From contig AP031382.1 in assembly GCA_040371205.1 (NCBI GenBank), forward strand, positions 2,539,562 through 2,603,561: 64,000 nt of DNA. Reading direction: 5' to 3'. Of this stretch, positions 45,485-54,625 are shown piece after piece. A model generated the notes under the pieces. That model made no database searches. It was not told the origin of the DNA and was given only the letters and a program-made list of their open reading frames with translations. Position 1 is the first letter of the stretch, and each line of letters opens with the position of its first letter. Made by a program: the position numbers and the translations under genes. The DNA is from Rhodanobacter sp. Its GTDB lineage: Bacteria > Pseudomonadota > Gammaproteobacteria > Xanthomonadales > Rhodanobacteraceae.

Positions 45485-46245
45485 ACGCGTTCGATACGGT
45501 AAATAAGCGTAGGAATAAGTGGACGCATCAGATACAAGAGCTTGTCAGGGAAGGCATTGATGAAACGTCCGCCCATCGCCACCTTTGACTCTATCTTCAA
45601 TGTCTCTCGCAAAGCTTCAATACAGATATTCTTGTAACGCAGGTTCGCAGCACGTAACATTCGCTCAATCTCACGCATTTCCAAGGGCTCGCAATCATAA
45701 TGCGTACCCTTACGCATCAAGCGAAGGTAGGGCCCACGAAGCGACCGTGGCCACCAGCTGAGAAATTTAAGCTGAAAATGTGGCTCAGTCAGCATCCAGC
45801 GGTTTGGCACGGCCAGGTAACCAACCCCGGTTCGGCACATTACCCGCCTCACTTCGGCGAGGTGTCTAGCCTGTGCTTCAGCATCACCCACATGCTCAAT
45901 TACATGATTGGTAAGGACCACGTCGAATGCCGCATCCGGGAACGGCAAATCGACTCCATCCACTTGATGATATTCATAACCCTCTGCAATCTGACGACTA
46001 TCCATCACATCCACGGCCGTGACCTCGCAACGCAATTGCGGATGGGTGCCGAAATAATGCGCAATCCCTCCCGAACCGGCACCTATCTCAAGCATCCGAA
46101 TTGGCTGTGGACGGTGAGCTAGATCCAACAATCGTTCGATCTTCAGCCCTTTGAGCCGCCGCGAAGGCAGGTCAAGAACCGCGTGCGGCTGCCTCAGTTT
46201 TTCCATTACACGACCTGAATTTACCTTGTGTTCGGCCTCAGCCAT
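45481..46245 (-). CDS. Class I SAM-dependent methyltransferase
   Basis: A 254-residue Rossmann methyltransferase. SAM motif I is MLEIGAGSGGIAHYFG, the acidic residue follows in TAVDVMD, and the FDVVLTNHVIEHV motif (IV) is present. The start MAEAEHKVNS (46245) overlaps the previous gene by 8 nt; an ATG at 46281 gives a longer overlap. The target may be a sugar hydroxyl or lipid carrier. The GC content is low like that of its neighbours. The operon order GT4, methyltransferase, GT2 points to glycan tailoring. Confidence 0.85.
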   Translation of the reverse strand: MAEAEHKVNSGRVMEKLRQPHAVLDLPSRRLKGLKIERLLDLAHRPQPIRMLEIGAGSGGIAHYFGTHPQLRCEVTAVDVMDSRQIAEGYEYHQVDGVDLPFPDAAFDVVLTNHVIEHVGDAEAQARHLAEVRRVMCRTGVGYLAVPNRWMLTEPHFQLKFLSWWPRSLRGPYLRLMRKGTHYDCEPLEMREIERMLRAANLRYKNICIEALRETLKIESKVAMGGRFINAFPDKLLYLMRPLIPTLIYRIERV

Positions 46246-47398
46246 CTCGAGGATCCAGTAAATGGCATAAGCGCTTTCCAAACTCCGGCCATGCCTTCTT
46301 CATGGCAAATGTGCGACAGGCTTCAACAGTGGCGCATTGATGCGGCTGCGCCAACCATCGCTTGACAGCCTCGCTCATACCTGCGTAATCGCCAGATTTA
46401 ATCAAGGTGCCTGTCTGGCCATCCTGCACTGCATCAGGCACCCCGCCAACGGCGAAAGCGACAGTGGGCAACCCATGCGCAGCGGCCTCTAGGGCGACCA
46501 TACCAAAACCTTCGACGTCTCCCGGCGAATCGAGCACTGGAAATACATGCAGATTAGCAGCCTGATAAGCCGCATGAAGCGATTCCTCATCACAGCGCCC
46601 AAGCATTCGCACATTTCGACTAACGCCCGCACTTTCGGCAGCGGCAACAATGCGATCGCGCTCCGAACCGGACCGCGCATACAAAGCGTCACTGGCCTCC
46701 CCTCCAATGACCACAAGCACCACATCAGGATGGTCGGCCACTATATCGGGTAGCGATTCCGCCACGAACCTTGCGAGCCCCTTGCGCTGGGTCAAGCGAC
46801 CCACCGACAACAATAGCCTGCTCTGACCTAAACCGTGATGCTTCCGAAAGCCGAGTGCAATTGCAGCATCCAATGAGTGCAAGTCAGTACCAGGGTATAG
46901 AACGTGCAACTTTTCTCCAGAAACCCCATGACGAGATGCGAGCTGTGCCGTGTGGACGCTATTAGCCAACACCAGATCGCACCGCCGTATGAAAGGCAGC
47001 CACAGCCACCTGTAGATACGGCGTGGCACCACGATGTCCAAGCCGTGCAGATAGACAACAGTGCGCGCCCCCGAACACCGGGCCGCCAACATCGCTATCG
47101 GCGCAACCAGACCGCTTCCTGCCAGTATCCATCTCGGGCGACGACGCCACGCAAGTATAGTGGCGTGCCACATGGTCGCCACCAGAAACATAAGCAACGG
47201 CCGGACTTTGCTTTCGCGCACCAAAACTTGTGGTGTGACGAATTCGGCGCAGCCGACTGGACCGCACAAAGCAACCCGCCAATTGCTCTGCAGTGCCGTA
47301 AGCAGGTGTTGATTAACCTTCTCCATCCCACCCAATAAAGGCGGAAAATTTCTCGTTACTAGCAGCGCCAATGGGCGCGAGTCACCGTCGTCATACAT
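46238..47398 (-). CDS. Glycosyltransferase family 4
   Basis: A 386-residue GT-B enzyme. The N-terminal RNFPPLLGGMEKVNQHLL segment is typical of the GT4 acceptor domain. The C-terminal nucleotide-binding site is visible as SVGRLTQRKGLARFVAESLPDI, then a DVEGFGMVALEAAAHGLPTVA segment with the conserved E-x7-E. It transfers sugar with retention of configuration, often on lipid-linked intermediates. The start ATG overlaps the upstream GT2 stop by 8 nt. Its GC content is intermediate to low compared with the core. Confidence 0.9.
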   Translation of the reverse strand: MYDDGDSRPLALLVTRNFPPLLGGMEKVNQHLLTALQSNWRVALCGPVGCAEFVTPQVLVRESKVRPLLMFLVATMWHATILAWRRRPRWILAGSGLVAPIAMLAARCSGARTVVYLHGLDIVVPRRIYRWLWLPFIRRCDLVLANSVHTAQLASRHGVSGEKLHVLYPGTDLHSLDAAIALGFRKHHGLGQSRLLLSVGRLTQRKGLARFVAESLPDIVADHPDVVLVVIGGEASDALYARSGSERDRIVAAAESAGVSRNVRMLGRCDEESLHAAYQAANLHVFPVLDSPGDVEGFGMVALEAAAHGLPTVAFAVGGVPDAVQDGQTGTLIKSGDYAGMSEAVKRWLAQPHQCATVEACRTFAMKKAWPEFGKRLCHLLDPRDG

Positions 47399-48245
47399 CG
47401 CGGCGATACGTCAGCGCCGTGATCTGTTCGGACACAAGCCCGATCAGGAAAACAACCACTGCCGCACTCCACAGCAATGTACTGCCGTTCGTCAGCCGTC
47501 CCTCGTGCATGAACGTCCAGGCGTAGTTGGTACAACCCAGCACAAAGAACGCTACCGCCGCGGGCACGAACAGCTTCAACGGCGAATACAACGTGGCGAT
47601 CTTGAAGATGATCAGCAGGAAGCGCACGCCGTCCTTGATCGGCTTGATGTGGCTCTTGCCCACCCGCTGCGCGGCCTTGATCGGCACATAGGCCACCGGG
47701 TAGGCGCTGCGGAAGAAGGCCATGGTGCTGGTGGTGGGGTAGCTGAAGCCGTTGGGCAGCAGGTGGATGAACTCGCGAAACTTGTCGGCACGCACGGCGC
47801 GGAAGCCGGAGGTGAGGTCGGCGACCGGATGTCCGGTCATGCGGGTGGCCAGCCAGTTGTAGAGGGTGTTGGCCACGCCACGGCCCACACCTGCCTGGCT
47901 GCCCCAGTCGCGGGCACCGACGGCCATGTCGAAACCTTCGTCGAGCTTGGCCAGCAGGCGTGCCACGTCGGCCGGGTCGTGCTGCCCGTCGCCATCCATG
48001 AACACCAGCAACTCACCCTTGGCAGCGCGGGCGCCGCGTTTGATCGCCGCACCATTGCCCATGGAATACGGCGAGGAGAGGCAGGTGACGCCGGACTGGC
48101 TGCATACGGCGCGCGTATCGTCCGATGAGCCATCATCCACCACGATGATCTCCGCATCGGGCTGCGCTGCGCGCAATCGCGGCAGCAGTTGGGCAAGCGC
48201 CGGCGCTTCGTTCTTGGCAGGCAGGATGATGCTGAGACGGTTCAA
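47391..48245 (-). CDS. Glycosyltransferase family 2 with C-terminal membrane helices (DPM1/GtrB-like)
   Basis: A polyprenyl-phosphate glycosyltransferase-like protein of 284 residues. The GT-A domain has ILPAKNEAPALAQLL, IIVVDDGSSDDT, FMDGDGQHDP (DXD) and DLTSGFRAV. Two C-terminal membrane helices (about 225-245 and 255-275) resemble the GtrB/ArnC layout. It probably puts a hexose on polyprenyl phosphate as a donor for the GT-C proteins. I chose TTG 48245 because GGGGAG lies 8 nt before it; TTG 48251 is too close to that SD. GC content is near normal, unlike the next three genes. Confidence 0.88.
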   Translation of the reverse strand: MNRLSIILPAKNEAPALAQLLPRLRAAQPDAEIIVVDDGSSDDTRAVCSQSGVTCLSSPYSMGNGAAIKRGARAAKGELLVFMDGDGQHDPADVARLLAKLDEGFDMAVGARDWGSQAGVGRGVANTLYNWLATRMTGHPVADLTSGFRAVRADKFREFIHLLPNGFSYPTTSTMAFFRSAYPVAYVPIKAAQRVGKSHIKPIKDGVRFLLIIFKIATLYSPLKLFVPAAVAFFVLGCTNYAWTFMHEGRLTNGSTLLWSAAVVVFLIGLVSEQITALTYRRDV

Positions 48246-48325
48246 CGGCAAAACTCCCCACGGGATTGCCCGGAATCATAGCGTGAAGCCAGCGTCGCGA
48301 CTGCGCTCTCCAGTCGCACCAATGG

Positions 48326-48354
48326 GTGACCTGCAAGGCCGACTGGGGTAGATT
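48326..48354 (+). promoter_or_regulatory. Weak candidate promoter for pilB
   Basis: GTGACC (48326-48331) and TAGATT (48349-48354) are 17 nt apart, each matching four of six housekeeping consensus positions. No sigma-54 site was found before pilB. Confidence 0.35.
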
Positions 48355-48386
48355 CGACCCCGAAAGAAGATCGGGGGGCGACGCAC

Positions 48387-50108
48387 ATGTCATCTGCTAT
48401 GCAAACACCACTGACCGGACTGACCGGCCTGGCCCGGCGGCTGGTAACCGAGGGCCTGCTGCCGGAGGCGGATGCGCGCCAGGCCGTGCAGGAAAGCACC
48501 CAACAGCGGGCCACACTGACTTCGTGGCTGCTGGACAAGAACCTAGTGGACAGCACGCGCCTGTTGCGGCTGGCCTCGCAAGAGTTCGGCATGCCGATGC
48601 TTGACGTGGCGACCATGAATCCGGCGCATTTGCCGATCAGCCTGGTCAGCGAAGCCCTGCTGAACAAGCATCGCGCCCTGCCGCTGTTCCAGCGCGGCAA
48701 ACGCCTGTTCGTCGGCATTGCCGACCCGATGCAGCTGAACGCTCTGGAGGAGATCAAGTTCCACTCAGGCTGCATGGTGGAACCCATCCTGGTCGAGCGC
48801 GGCCAGCTCAACCGCGCCATCGACACCACGCTCAGCAGCATGCACGACGTGATGCCCGACATGGGCGGCGACGACTTCGGCGACCTGGACACCGAAGGCG
48901 GCGACGGCGACGAAGGCCCTTCCGGCATCGATGCCAATGCCAACGACGATGCGCCGGTGGTGAAGTTCGTCAACAAGATCCTGGTGGACGCGATCAAGCG
49001 GGGCGCCTCGGACATCCACTTCGAGCCATTCGAAACCCAATACCGGGTGCGCCTGCGCATGGACGGCATGCTGCGCGCCGTGGCCAGCCCGCCGCTGAAG
49101 ATGGCCAGCCGCATTTCCTCGCGCCTGAAGGTGATGGCGCAACTGGACATCGCCGAGAAACGCGTGCCGCAGGACGGCCGCATCAAGCTCAACCTCAGCA
49201 AGAGCCGCGCGATCGACTTCCGCGTCAGCACGCTGCCCACGCTGTTTGGCGAAAAGATCGTGCTGCGCATCCTCGATGGCTCGGCGGCGAAAATCGGCAT
49301 CGAAAAGCTGGGCTACGAGCCGGACCAGCAAAAGCTCTTCGTCGACGCCATTCACAAACCCTACGGCATGGTGCTGGTCACCGGCCCCACGGGCTCGGGC
49401 AAAACGGTGTCGCTGTACACCGGCCTCAACATGTTGAATACCGCCGAACGCAACATCTCCACCGCGGAGGACCCGGTGGAAATCCGCGTGGAGGGCATCA
49501 ACCAGGTGCAGCAGAACGCCAAGCGCGGCATGACCTTCGCTAGCGCGCTGCGCTCGTTCCTGCGCCAGGACCCGGACGTGATCATGGTGGGCGAGATCCG
49601 CGACCTGGAAACCGCCGAGATCGCGATCAAGGCCGCGCAGACCGGCCACATGGTGCTGTCCACCCTGCACACCAACGACGCGGCGCAGACCATCGCGCGC
49701 CTGATGAACATGGGCATCGCGCCCTACAACATCACTTCCTCGGTCACCCTGATCATCGCCCAGCGCCTGGCGCGCCGCCTGCACAGCTGCAAGCGGCAGC
49801 AGAACCTGCCTCCGCAGCTGCTGCTGGATGCCGGCTTCACCCAGAAGGACATCGACGAAGGCCTCACCATCTACGAGGCTGTCGGCTGCGACGAGTGCAA
49901 CGAGGGCTACAAGGGCCGCGTGGGCATCTACCAGGTGATGCCGATGCTGGAAGAAATCCAGAAAATCGTGCTGCAGGGCGGCAATGCGCTGCAGATCGCC
50001 GAAGTCGCCCGGGCCGCCGGCATCAACGACCTGCGCGCCTCGGCCATGCTCAAGGTCAAGCAAGGCCTCACCAGCCTCACCGAAATCGACCGCGTGACCA
50101 AGGATTGA
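48387..50108 (+). CDS. pilB: Type IV pilus assembly ATPase
   Basis: Hexameric motor for pilus extension, 573 residues. An N-terminal MshEN-like domain (LARRLVTEGLL, SQEFGMPMLDV) is followed by an acidic linker (GGDDFGDLDTEGGDGDEG) and the ATPase core: ASDIHFEP, Walker A GPTGSGKTVSLYTGL, Asp box TAEDPVEI, Walker B IMVGEIRD and the His box LSTLHTNDA. The zinc knuckle has CDEC at its second half, but the first half reads HSCK instead of a full CxxC. PilB is separated from the pilins by the glycan region. Confidence 0.97.
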   Translation: MSSAMQTPLTGLTGLARRLVTEGLLPEADARQAVQESTQQRATLTSWLLDKNLVDSTRLLRLASQEFGMPMLDVATMNPAHLPISLVSEALLNKHRALPLFQRGKRLFVGIADPMQLNALEEIKFHSGCMVEPILVERGQLNRAIDTTLSSMHDVMPDMGGDDFGDLDTEGGDGDEGPSGIDANANDDAPVVKFVNKILVDAIKRGASDIHFEPFETQYRVRLRMDGMLRAVASPPLKMASRISSRLKVMAQLDIAEKRVPQDGRIKLNLSKSRAIDFRVSTLPTLFGEKIVLRILDGSAAKIGIEKLGYEPDQQKLFVDAIHKPYGMVLVTGPTGSGKTVSLYTGLNMLNTAERNISTAEDPVEIRVEGINQVQQNAKRGMTFASALRSFLRQDPDVIMVGEIRDLETAEIAIKAAQTGHMVLSTLHTNDAAQTIARLMNMGIAPYNITSSVTLIIAQRLARRLHSCKRQQNLPPQLLLDAGFTQKDIDEGLTIYEAVGCDECNEGYKGRVGIYQVMPMLEEIQKIVLQGGNALQIAEVARAAGINDLRASAMLKVKQGLTSLTEIDRVTKD

Positions 50109-50292
50109 CCCCGCCGCGCGGCAACACCGTTTCCTGGCGCAGGGAGCGGAATCACCGGGGCTGGACGTACCTCTCGTAAAGCTGCGGCAGCCGCCACGGT
50201 TTCACAGCAGGAAAATGACGTAAGCTACGGTATCTGAACGGTTCCACTGCGCCCTGACCCGGCGCCGGAACGCATCACCAAGGGGACAGCGC

Positions 50293-51564
50293 ATGGCCAC
50301 GGCATCCGCAACCGCAAAGAAAGACACGCGCACGCTCGGCGCGGAGCGTGCCGCCGTCAGCAAGCTCACCACCTATGAGTGGGAGGCCCTGGACAAGCGC
50401 GGCAAACGCATGAAGGGCGAGATGCCGGCCAAGAACGCCTCGCTGGTTAAAGCGGAGCTGCGGCGCCAGGGCATGAACCCGCAGACCGTCAAGGAGCGCG
50501 CCAAACCGCTGTTCGGCTCTAGCGGGAGCACGGTGCAGCCACGCGACGTGGCGGTCTTCAGCCGCCAGATCGCCACCATGATGATGTCCGGCGTGCCGAT
50601 GGTGCAGTCCTTCGACATCATTGCGGACGGCCAGAAAAACGTCCGCTTCAAGAACATGCTGATGGATGTGAAGCAAGGCCTGGAGGGCGGGCAGGCCTTG
50701 CACGAGGCACTGGGCCGCTATCCGGTGCAGTTCGACGAGCTGTACCGCAATCTGGTGCGTGCCGGCGAAGCCTCGGGTGTACTCGATACCGTGCTGGACA
50801 CCGTGGCTACCTACAAGGAACGCACCGAGGCGCTGAAAAAGAAGATCAAGAAGGCGCTGTTTTATCCAATCATGGTGGTGGCGGTAGCCATCTTGGTCAG
50901 CATGATCATGCTGCTTTTCGTCGTGCCTGTCTTTGCGGATACCTTCAAACAAGCCGGTGCCGCCTTACCTGCCCCCACGCAGTTCGTGGTGTCCGCTTCG
51001 GAATTCATGAAGAGCTGGTGGTGGATGATCCTGATCGTCATCGTCGGCGGGGTGGTTGGGCTGGTGCAAGGCAAGCGCCGTTCAGTGAAATTCGCCCACT
51101 TCCTCGACCGTGTGACGCTGAAATTGCCGGTATTCGGCAAGATCATGCGCGAATCGGCCATCGCCCGCTTCGCTCGCACCCTCGGCGTCACCTTCCATGC
51201 CGGCGTGCCGCTGGTCGAGGCACTGGATTCGGTATCGGGCGCCACCGGCAGCGTGGTCTACGGCGACGCCGTGAAGCAGATGCGTGACGACATCTCTGTG
51301 GGCCATCAATTGCAGCTGGCCATGAAGCAAACCGGACTGTTCCCCAACATGGTGGTGCAGATGACCGCCATCGGCGAGGAATCCGGTGCACTGGACAACA
51401 TGCTGTTCAAGGTCGCTGAATTCTACGAAGAAGAGGTCGAGAACGCGGTCGATACCCTGTCCACCTTGCTCGAACCGATGATCATGGTGATCCTCGGTGT
51501 CGTGGTGGGCGGTATGGTGGTTGCGCTGTATCTGCCGATCTTCAAGCTCGCCGGCACGTTCTGA
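50293..51564 (+). CDS. pilC: Type IV pilus inner-membrane platform protein
   Basis: A 423-residue GspF-family platform that couples the PilB motor to pilin addition. It has the family layout: two GspF domains (about residues 85-205 and 290-410, with FSRQIATMMMSGVPMVQSF and FARTLGVTFHAGVPLVEAL) and three membrane helices (about 190-215, 240-260 and 392-412). The SD AAGGGGA precedes the ATG. The 184 nt between pilB and pilC hold no gene and may carry a separate promoter. It is followed by pilD after 80 nt. Confidence 0.97.
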   Translation: MATASATAKKDTRTLGAERAAVSKLTTYEWEALDKRGKRMKGEMPAKNASLVKAELRRQGMNPQTVKERAKPLFGSSGSTVQPRDVAVFSRQIATMMMSGVPMVQSFDIIADGQKNVRFKNMLMDVKQGLEGGQALHEALGRYPVQFDELYRNLVRAGEASGVLDTVLDTVATYKERTEALKKKIKKALFYPIMVVAVAILVSMIMLLFVVPVFADTFKQAGAALPAPTQFVVSASEFMKSWWWMILIVIVGGVVGLVQGKRRSVKFAHFLDRVTLKLPVFGKIMRESAIARFARTLGVTFHAGVPLVEALDSVSGATGSVVYGDAVKQMRDDISVGHQLQLAMKQTGLFPNMVVQMTAIGEESGALDNMLFKVAEFYEEEVENAVDTLSTLLEPMIMVILGVVVGGMVVALYLPIFKLAGTF

Positions 51565-51644
51565 TGCCCTGTGCGGGAACGCCCCTGGTGCAGCCGCGTA
51601 TGAAAGCGCAGCCCTGAGCAGCCTGTAGCCACCGACAGATACGC

Positions 51645-52502
51645 ATGCCCGATCTGCCCTTTTCCGCCTGGGCCGCCCTCGCCGCCGTACTCGGCCTGCT
51701 GGTGGGCAGTTTCCTCAACGTGGTGATCCTGCGTCTGCCCGAACGCATGGCGGCCGCGTGGCGACGCGAAGCCCGCGACGTGCTGGAACTGGAAGCCGTC
51801 GACGAAGCGCTGCCGCCGGGCATCGTGCGCGAGCCCTCGCATTGCCCGCACTGCAAGCATCCGTTGTCAGCGGCGGACAACATCCCGCTGTTCGGCTGGC
51901 TGCTGCTGGGCGGGCGCTGCCGCTATTGCAAGACGAAGATCTCGATCCAGTACCCGCTGGTGGAGCTGTTGAGCGGCGTGCTCAGCGCCGTGGTGGTGTG
52001 GAAGTTCGGTCCGACCTGGCCGGCACTGGCCGGACTGGTGTTCACCTGGACGCTGATCGCCTTGGCCGGCATCGATTTCCGCACGCAACTCCTGCCCGAC
52101 CAGCTCACCCTGCCCCTGCTGTGGCTGGGCCTGCTGCTGGCGCTGCTGCCGGTTTTCGTCGCCGCGCCGTCGGCCATCGTGGGCGCGGCCATCGGTTATC
52201 TCAGCCTGTGGTCCGTGTACTGGGGCTTCAAGTTGCTCACCGGCAAGGAGGGCATGGGCCACGGCGACTTCAAGCTGCTGGCCGCGCTGGGCGCGTGGAT
52301 GGGGCCGGTGGCGCTGCTGCCCATCGTGCTGCTTTCCTCGCTCATCGGCGCCATCGTCGGCGGCAGCCTGATCGCGCTGAAGCGCCACGAGAGCGGTGTG
52401 CCGATGCCGTTCGGCCCCTTCATCGCCATGGCCGGCTGGGTATGGTTCGTGGCCGGCGACAGCCTGCTGCACGCCTACCTGCAGCTCACAGGCCTGCGAT
52501 GA
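51645..52502 (+). CDS. pilD: Prepilin leader peptidase / N-methyltransferase
   Basis: Bifunctional membrane enzyme that cuts pre-pilins after Gly and methylates the new N-terminal Phe. The 285-residue protein has about eight helices. The methyltransferase zinc site is CPHC ... CRYC (with VGSFLNVVILRLPERM before it). The aspartic protease residues are in AGIDFRTQLLPD and KEGMGHGDFKLL. Substrates include the two pilins in this window. Its stop overlaps the coaE ATG (ATGA). Confidence 0.97.
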   Translation: MPDLPFSAWAALAAVLGLLVGSFLNVVILRLPERMAAAWRREARDVLELEAVDEALPPGIVREPSHCPHCKHPLSAADNIPLFGWLLLGGRCRYCKTKISIQYPLVELLSGVLSAVVVWKFGPTWPALAGLVFTWTLIALAGIDFRTQLLPDQLTLPLLWLGLLLALLPVFVAAPSAIVGAAIGYLSLWSVYWGFKLLTGKEGMGHGDFKLLAALGAWMGPVALLPIVLLSSLIGAIVGGSLIALKRHESGVPMPFGPFIAMAGWVWFVAGDSLLHAYLQLTGLR

Positions 52503-53107
52503 GCGATTACCTGGTCGCGCTTACCGGCGGCATCGCTGCCGGCAAGAGCGCGGTGACGCAGCGGTTCGCCGCCCTGGGCGTGCCGGTACACGATGCCGAC
52601 GTCGCTGCGCGCGAAGTCGTCGCGCCAGACAGCGAAGGGCTGGCCGCCGTGCTCGCCGCCTTCGGCAGGGATGCGCTGGACGCGAAGGGCCATCTGGATC
52701 GCCCCGCCATGCGCCGCCGCGTGTTCGCCGATCCCGCGGCGCGGCAGACGCTGGAGGCCATCGTCCACCCGCGCGTGCGCCATTGGCTGCACGAACGCGC
52801 ACTGGCCGACACGGCGCCGTACTGCCTGCTGGCGATCCCGTTGCTGGCCGAGAACCTCGATCATTACCGCTGGATCGACCGTGTGCTGCTGGTCGATGCC
52901 CCCGTGGATTTGCAACTGGCCCGGCTGATCGCCCGTGACGGCATCGACGAAACGCTGGCCCGGTGCATGCTGGCCCAGCAGGCCGATCGCGAGCAGCGTC
53001 TCGCACTGGCCCACGACGTGATCGACAACAGCGGCGACGAGGCCGCACTGGATGCGGCCGTGGCCGCGCTGCACCAGCGCTACCTGGCGCTGGCTGCCAC
53101 ACGTTAG
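52499..53107 (+). CDS. coaE: Dephospho-CoA kinase
   Basis: Last step of CoA synthesis. The 202-residue P-loop kinase has GGIAAGKSAV near residue 10, HDADVAAREVV and the conserved HP element VHPRVR. The pilD-coaE coupling is usual in gammaproteobacteria. The ATG is within the pilD stop. It converges with the LD-carboxypeptidase gene after 10 nt. Confidence 0.96.
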   Translation: MSDYLVALTGGIAAGKSAVTQRFAALGVPVHDADVAAREVVAPDSEGLAAVLAAFGRDALDAKGHLDRPAMRRRVFADPAARQTLEAIVHPRVRHWLHERALADTAPYCLLAIPLLAENLDHYRWIDRVLLVDAPVDLQLARLIARDGIDETLARCMLAQQADREQRLALAHDVIDNSGDEAALDAAVAALHQRYLALAATR

Positions 53108-53117
53108 CGAGCCGCCC

Positions 53118-54038
53118 TTACGGCAGGTGCGGGTAACCGGAGAAATCCAGCCGCGCCCGACCACCCTCCACCCGCAGCCGCGCCGGCACGCCGAACGGCA
53201 GCGTGAACTTGTCCGGCGCATGGCCGAACGGCAGGCCGTCCAGCACCGGGATGTCCACCACGCGGCGGATCTGCGCGAAACCTTCGGCCAACCCGTAGCC
53301 GTTGTCGTAGGTGCTGGGCCGGCAATCGGTGAAGTCGCCGAGGATCAGCGCGCGCTGCCGACCCAGAACGCCCGAAAGATGCAGCTGGTACAGCAGCCGC
53401 TCGATGCGGAACGGCGGCTCGCCCACGTCCTCCACGAACAGGATGCCGCCGTCGATGCGCGGGAAATACGGCGTGCCGAGCAGGCTGCACAGCATCGCGA
53501 GGTTGCCGCCCCACAGCGGACCTTCGAGATCCAGCGCATGCTCGCCGCTGCTGCTCCACTCGGCATGACCCTGCGACGCACGCACGGTCTGCCAGAAATG
53601 CGGCAGGGTCAGCGCGCTCGGCGTTTCCGCACCGAAATCGGGGCCAAGCATTGGGCCGCCGAACGTGACCAACCCACTTTTCGCGTACAGCGCCAACTGG
53701 ATCGCGGTGAAATCGCTGTGGCCCACCAGCACAGTGTGCGTGCCCGACAGGCGTTCGCGCAGCGCGTCGTAGTGCAGGTGTTCCAGCAGGCGCGTCGCGC
53801 CGTAGCCGCCGCGTATCGCCAGCGCGATGTCCGGCAAGCTGTCCAGCGCGGCCAGCGCATTGATGTCGCCGGCGCGTTCGGCATCGCTGCCGGCGTAGCG
53901 CAGTTCGGTGCGCTCCAGCACGTCCAGGCCATCCACCGTGCTGCCCGCTTCGCGCAGGCGGGTTACGCCGCGCGCCATCGCGGCGCGGTCGTGCGGATAA
54001 CCGGAGGGGGCGATCAAGCGGACGCGCGGCGTGCTCAT
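53118..54038 (-). CDS. ldcA: Murein LD-carboxypeptidase
   Basis: Recycles peptidoglycan by removing the terminal D-Ala from the tetrapeptide. The 306-residue S66 peptidase has the nucleophile Ser in VGHSDFTA (about residue 111), a catalytic Glu in the DGGILFVEDVGE region and a late His in PFGHAPDKFTLPFG. The conserved GGYGATRLLEHL motif lies near residue 84. The ATG at 54038 overlaps the stop of the GNAT gene (ATGA). The upstream frame is open but unsupported. Confidence 0.93.
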   Translation of the reverse strand: MSTPRVRLIAPSGYPHDRAAMARGVTRLREAGSTVDGLDVLERTELRYAGSDAERAGDINALAALDSLPDIALAIRGGYGATRLLEHLHYDALRERLSGTHTVLVGHSDFTAIQLALYAKSGLVTFGGPMLGPDFGAETPSALTLPHFWQTVRASQGHAEWSSSGEHALDLEGPLWGGNLAMLCSLLGTPYFPRIDGGILFVEDVGEPPFRIERLLYQLHLSGVLGRQRALILGDFTDCRPSTYDNGYGLAEGFAQIRRVVDIPVLDGLPFGHAPDKFTLPFGVPARLRVEGGRARLDFSGYPHLP

Positions 54039-54472
54039 GCGGCCACCATCGTCAGCCGCTGCCCCTGGCGCAGGTAGCCCAGCCGTTCGTAGAAGCGATG
54101 CGCCCTCTCGCGATGATCGCCGCTGGTGACCTCGAAGCGCGTGCAGCCCGCCGCCTTGAACCAGGCATGCGCGGCCATCACCAGTGCGTGGCCGATACCT
54201 CGCCCCCTGTGCGCTTCGTCGACCACCAGCGTGGTCAGCCGTCCAAGCGTTCCCTCGGCATGGAGCAGCGGCACCGCATGCAAGCCCAGGCAACCGAGCA
54301 GGCGCCCTTCGGATTCCGCCACGAACACTTGGTCGGCCCCGCTCGTAGCCAACTGCGTCAACTTCACGCGCAGCGTGTCTGGCTCCATCGCGTAACCCAA
54401 CTGCCGGATCAATGCCGCGACCTGCTCGGCATCTCCCGCGTGGGCGGAACGAATCTCGACGTCGGTATTCAC
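54035..54472 (-). CDS. GNAT-family N-acetyltransferase
   Basis: A 145-residue acetyltransferase with the GNAT fold. Motif A (LTTLVVDEAHRGRGIGHALV) contains the R-x-x-G-x-G acetyl-CoA loop, and FYERLGY is motif B. The substrate is unknown. I chose GTG 54472 (VNTDVEIRSAHAGDAEQV) because GGGAG is 5 nt upstream; ATGs at 54484 and 54490 are possible. It sits between ribB and ldcA on the minus strand. The 153 nt after the ribB stop hold no recognised feature. Confidence 0.85.
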   Translation of the reverse strand: MNTDVEIRSAHAGDAEQVAALIRQLGYAMEPDTLRVKLTQLATSGADQVFVAESEGRLLGCLGLHAVPLLHAEGTLGRLTTLVVDEAHRGRGIGHALVMAAHAWFKAAGCTRFEVTSGDHRERAHRFYERLGYLRQGQRLTMVAA

Positions 54473-54625
54473 TCGCGCTCCCATTGCCATTGGACGGACA
54501 AGGCACCGCATTGGCTGCACCCAGGCCAGTATCGCCATGCAAGTATGGCCGCTCCGTCGTGGCAACGACATGGCGGCACCCGGCGCAAATCGGGCCGGAC
54601 GCTGCGGCATCAGCGGCCAGGACGA

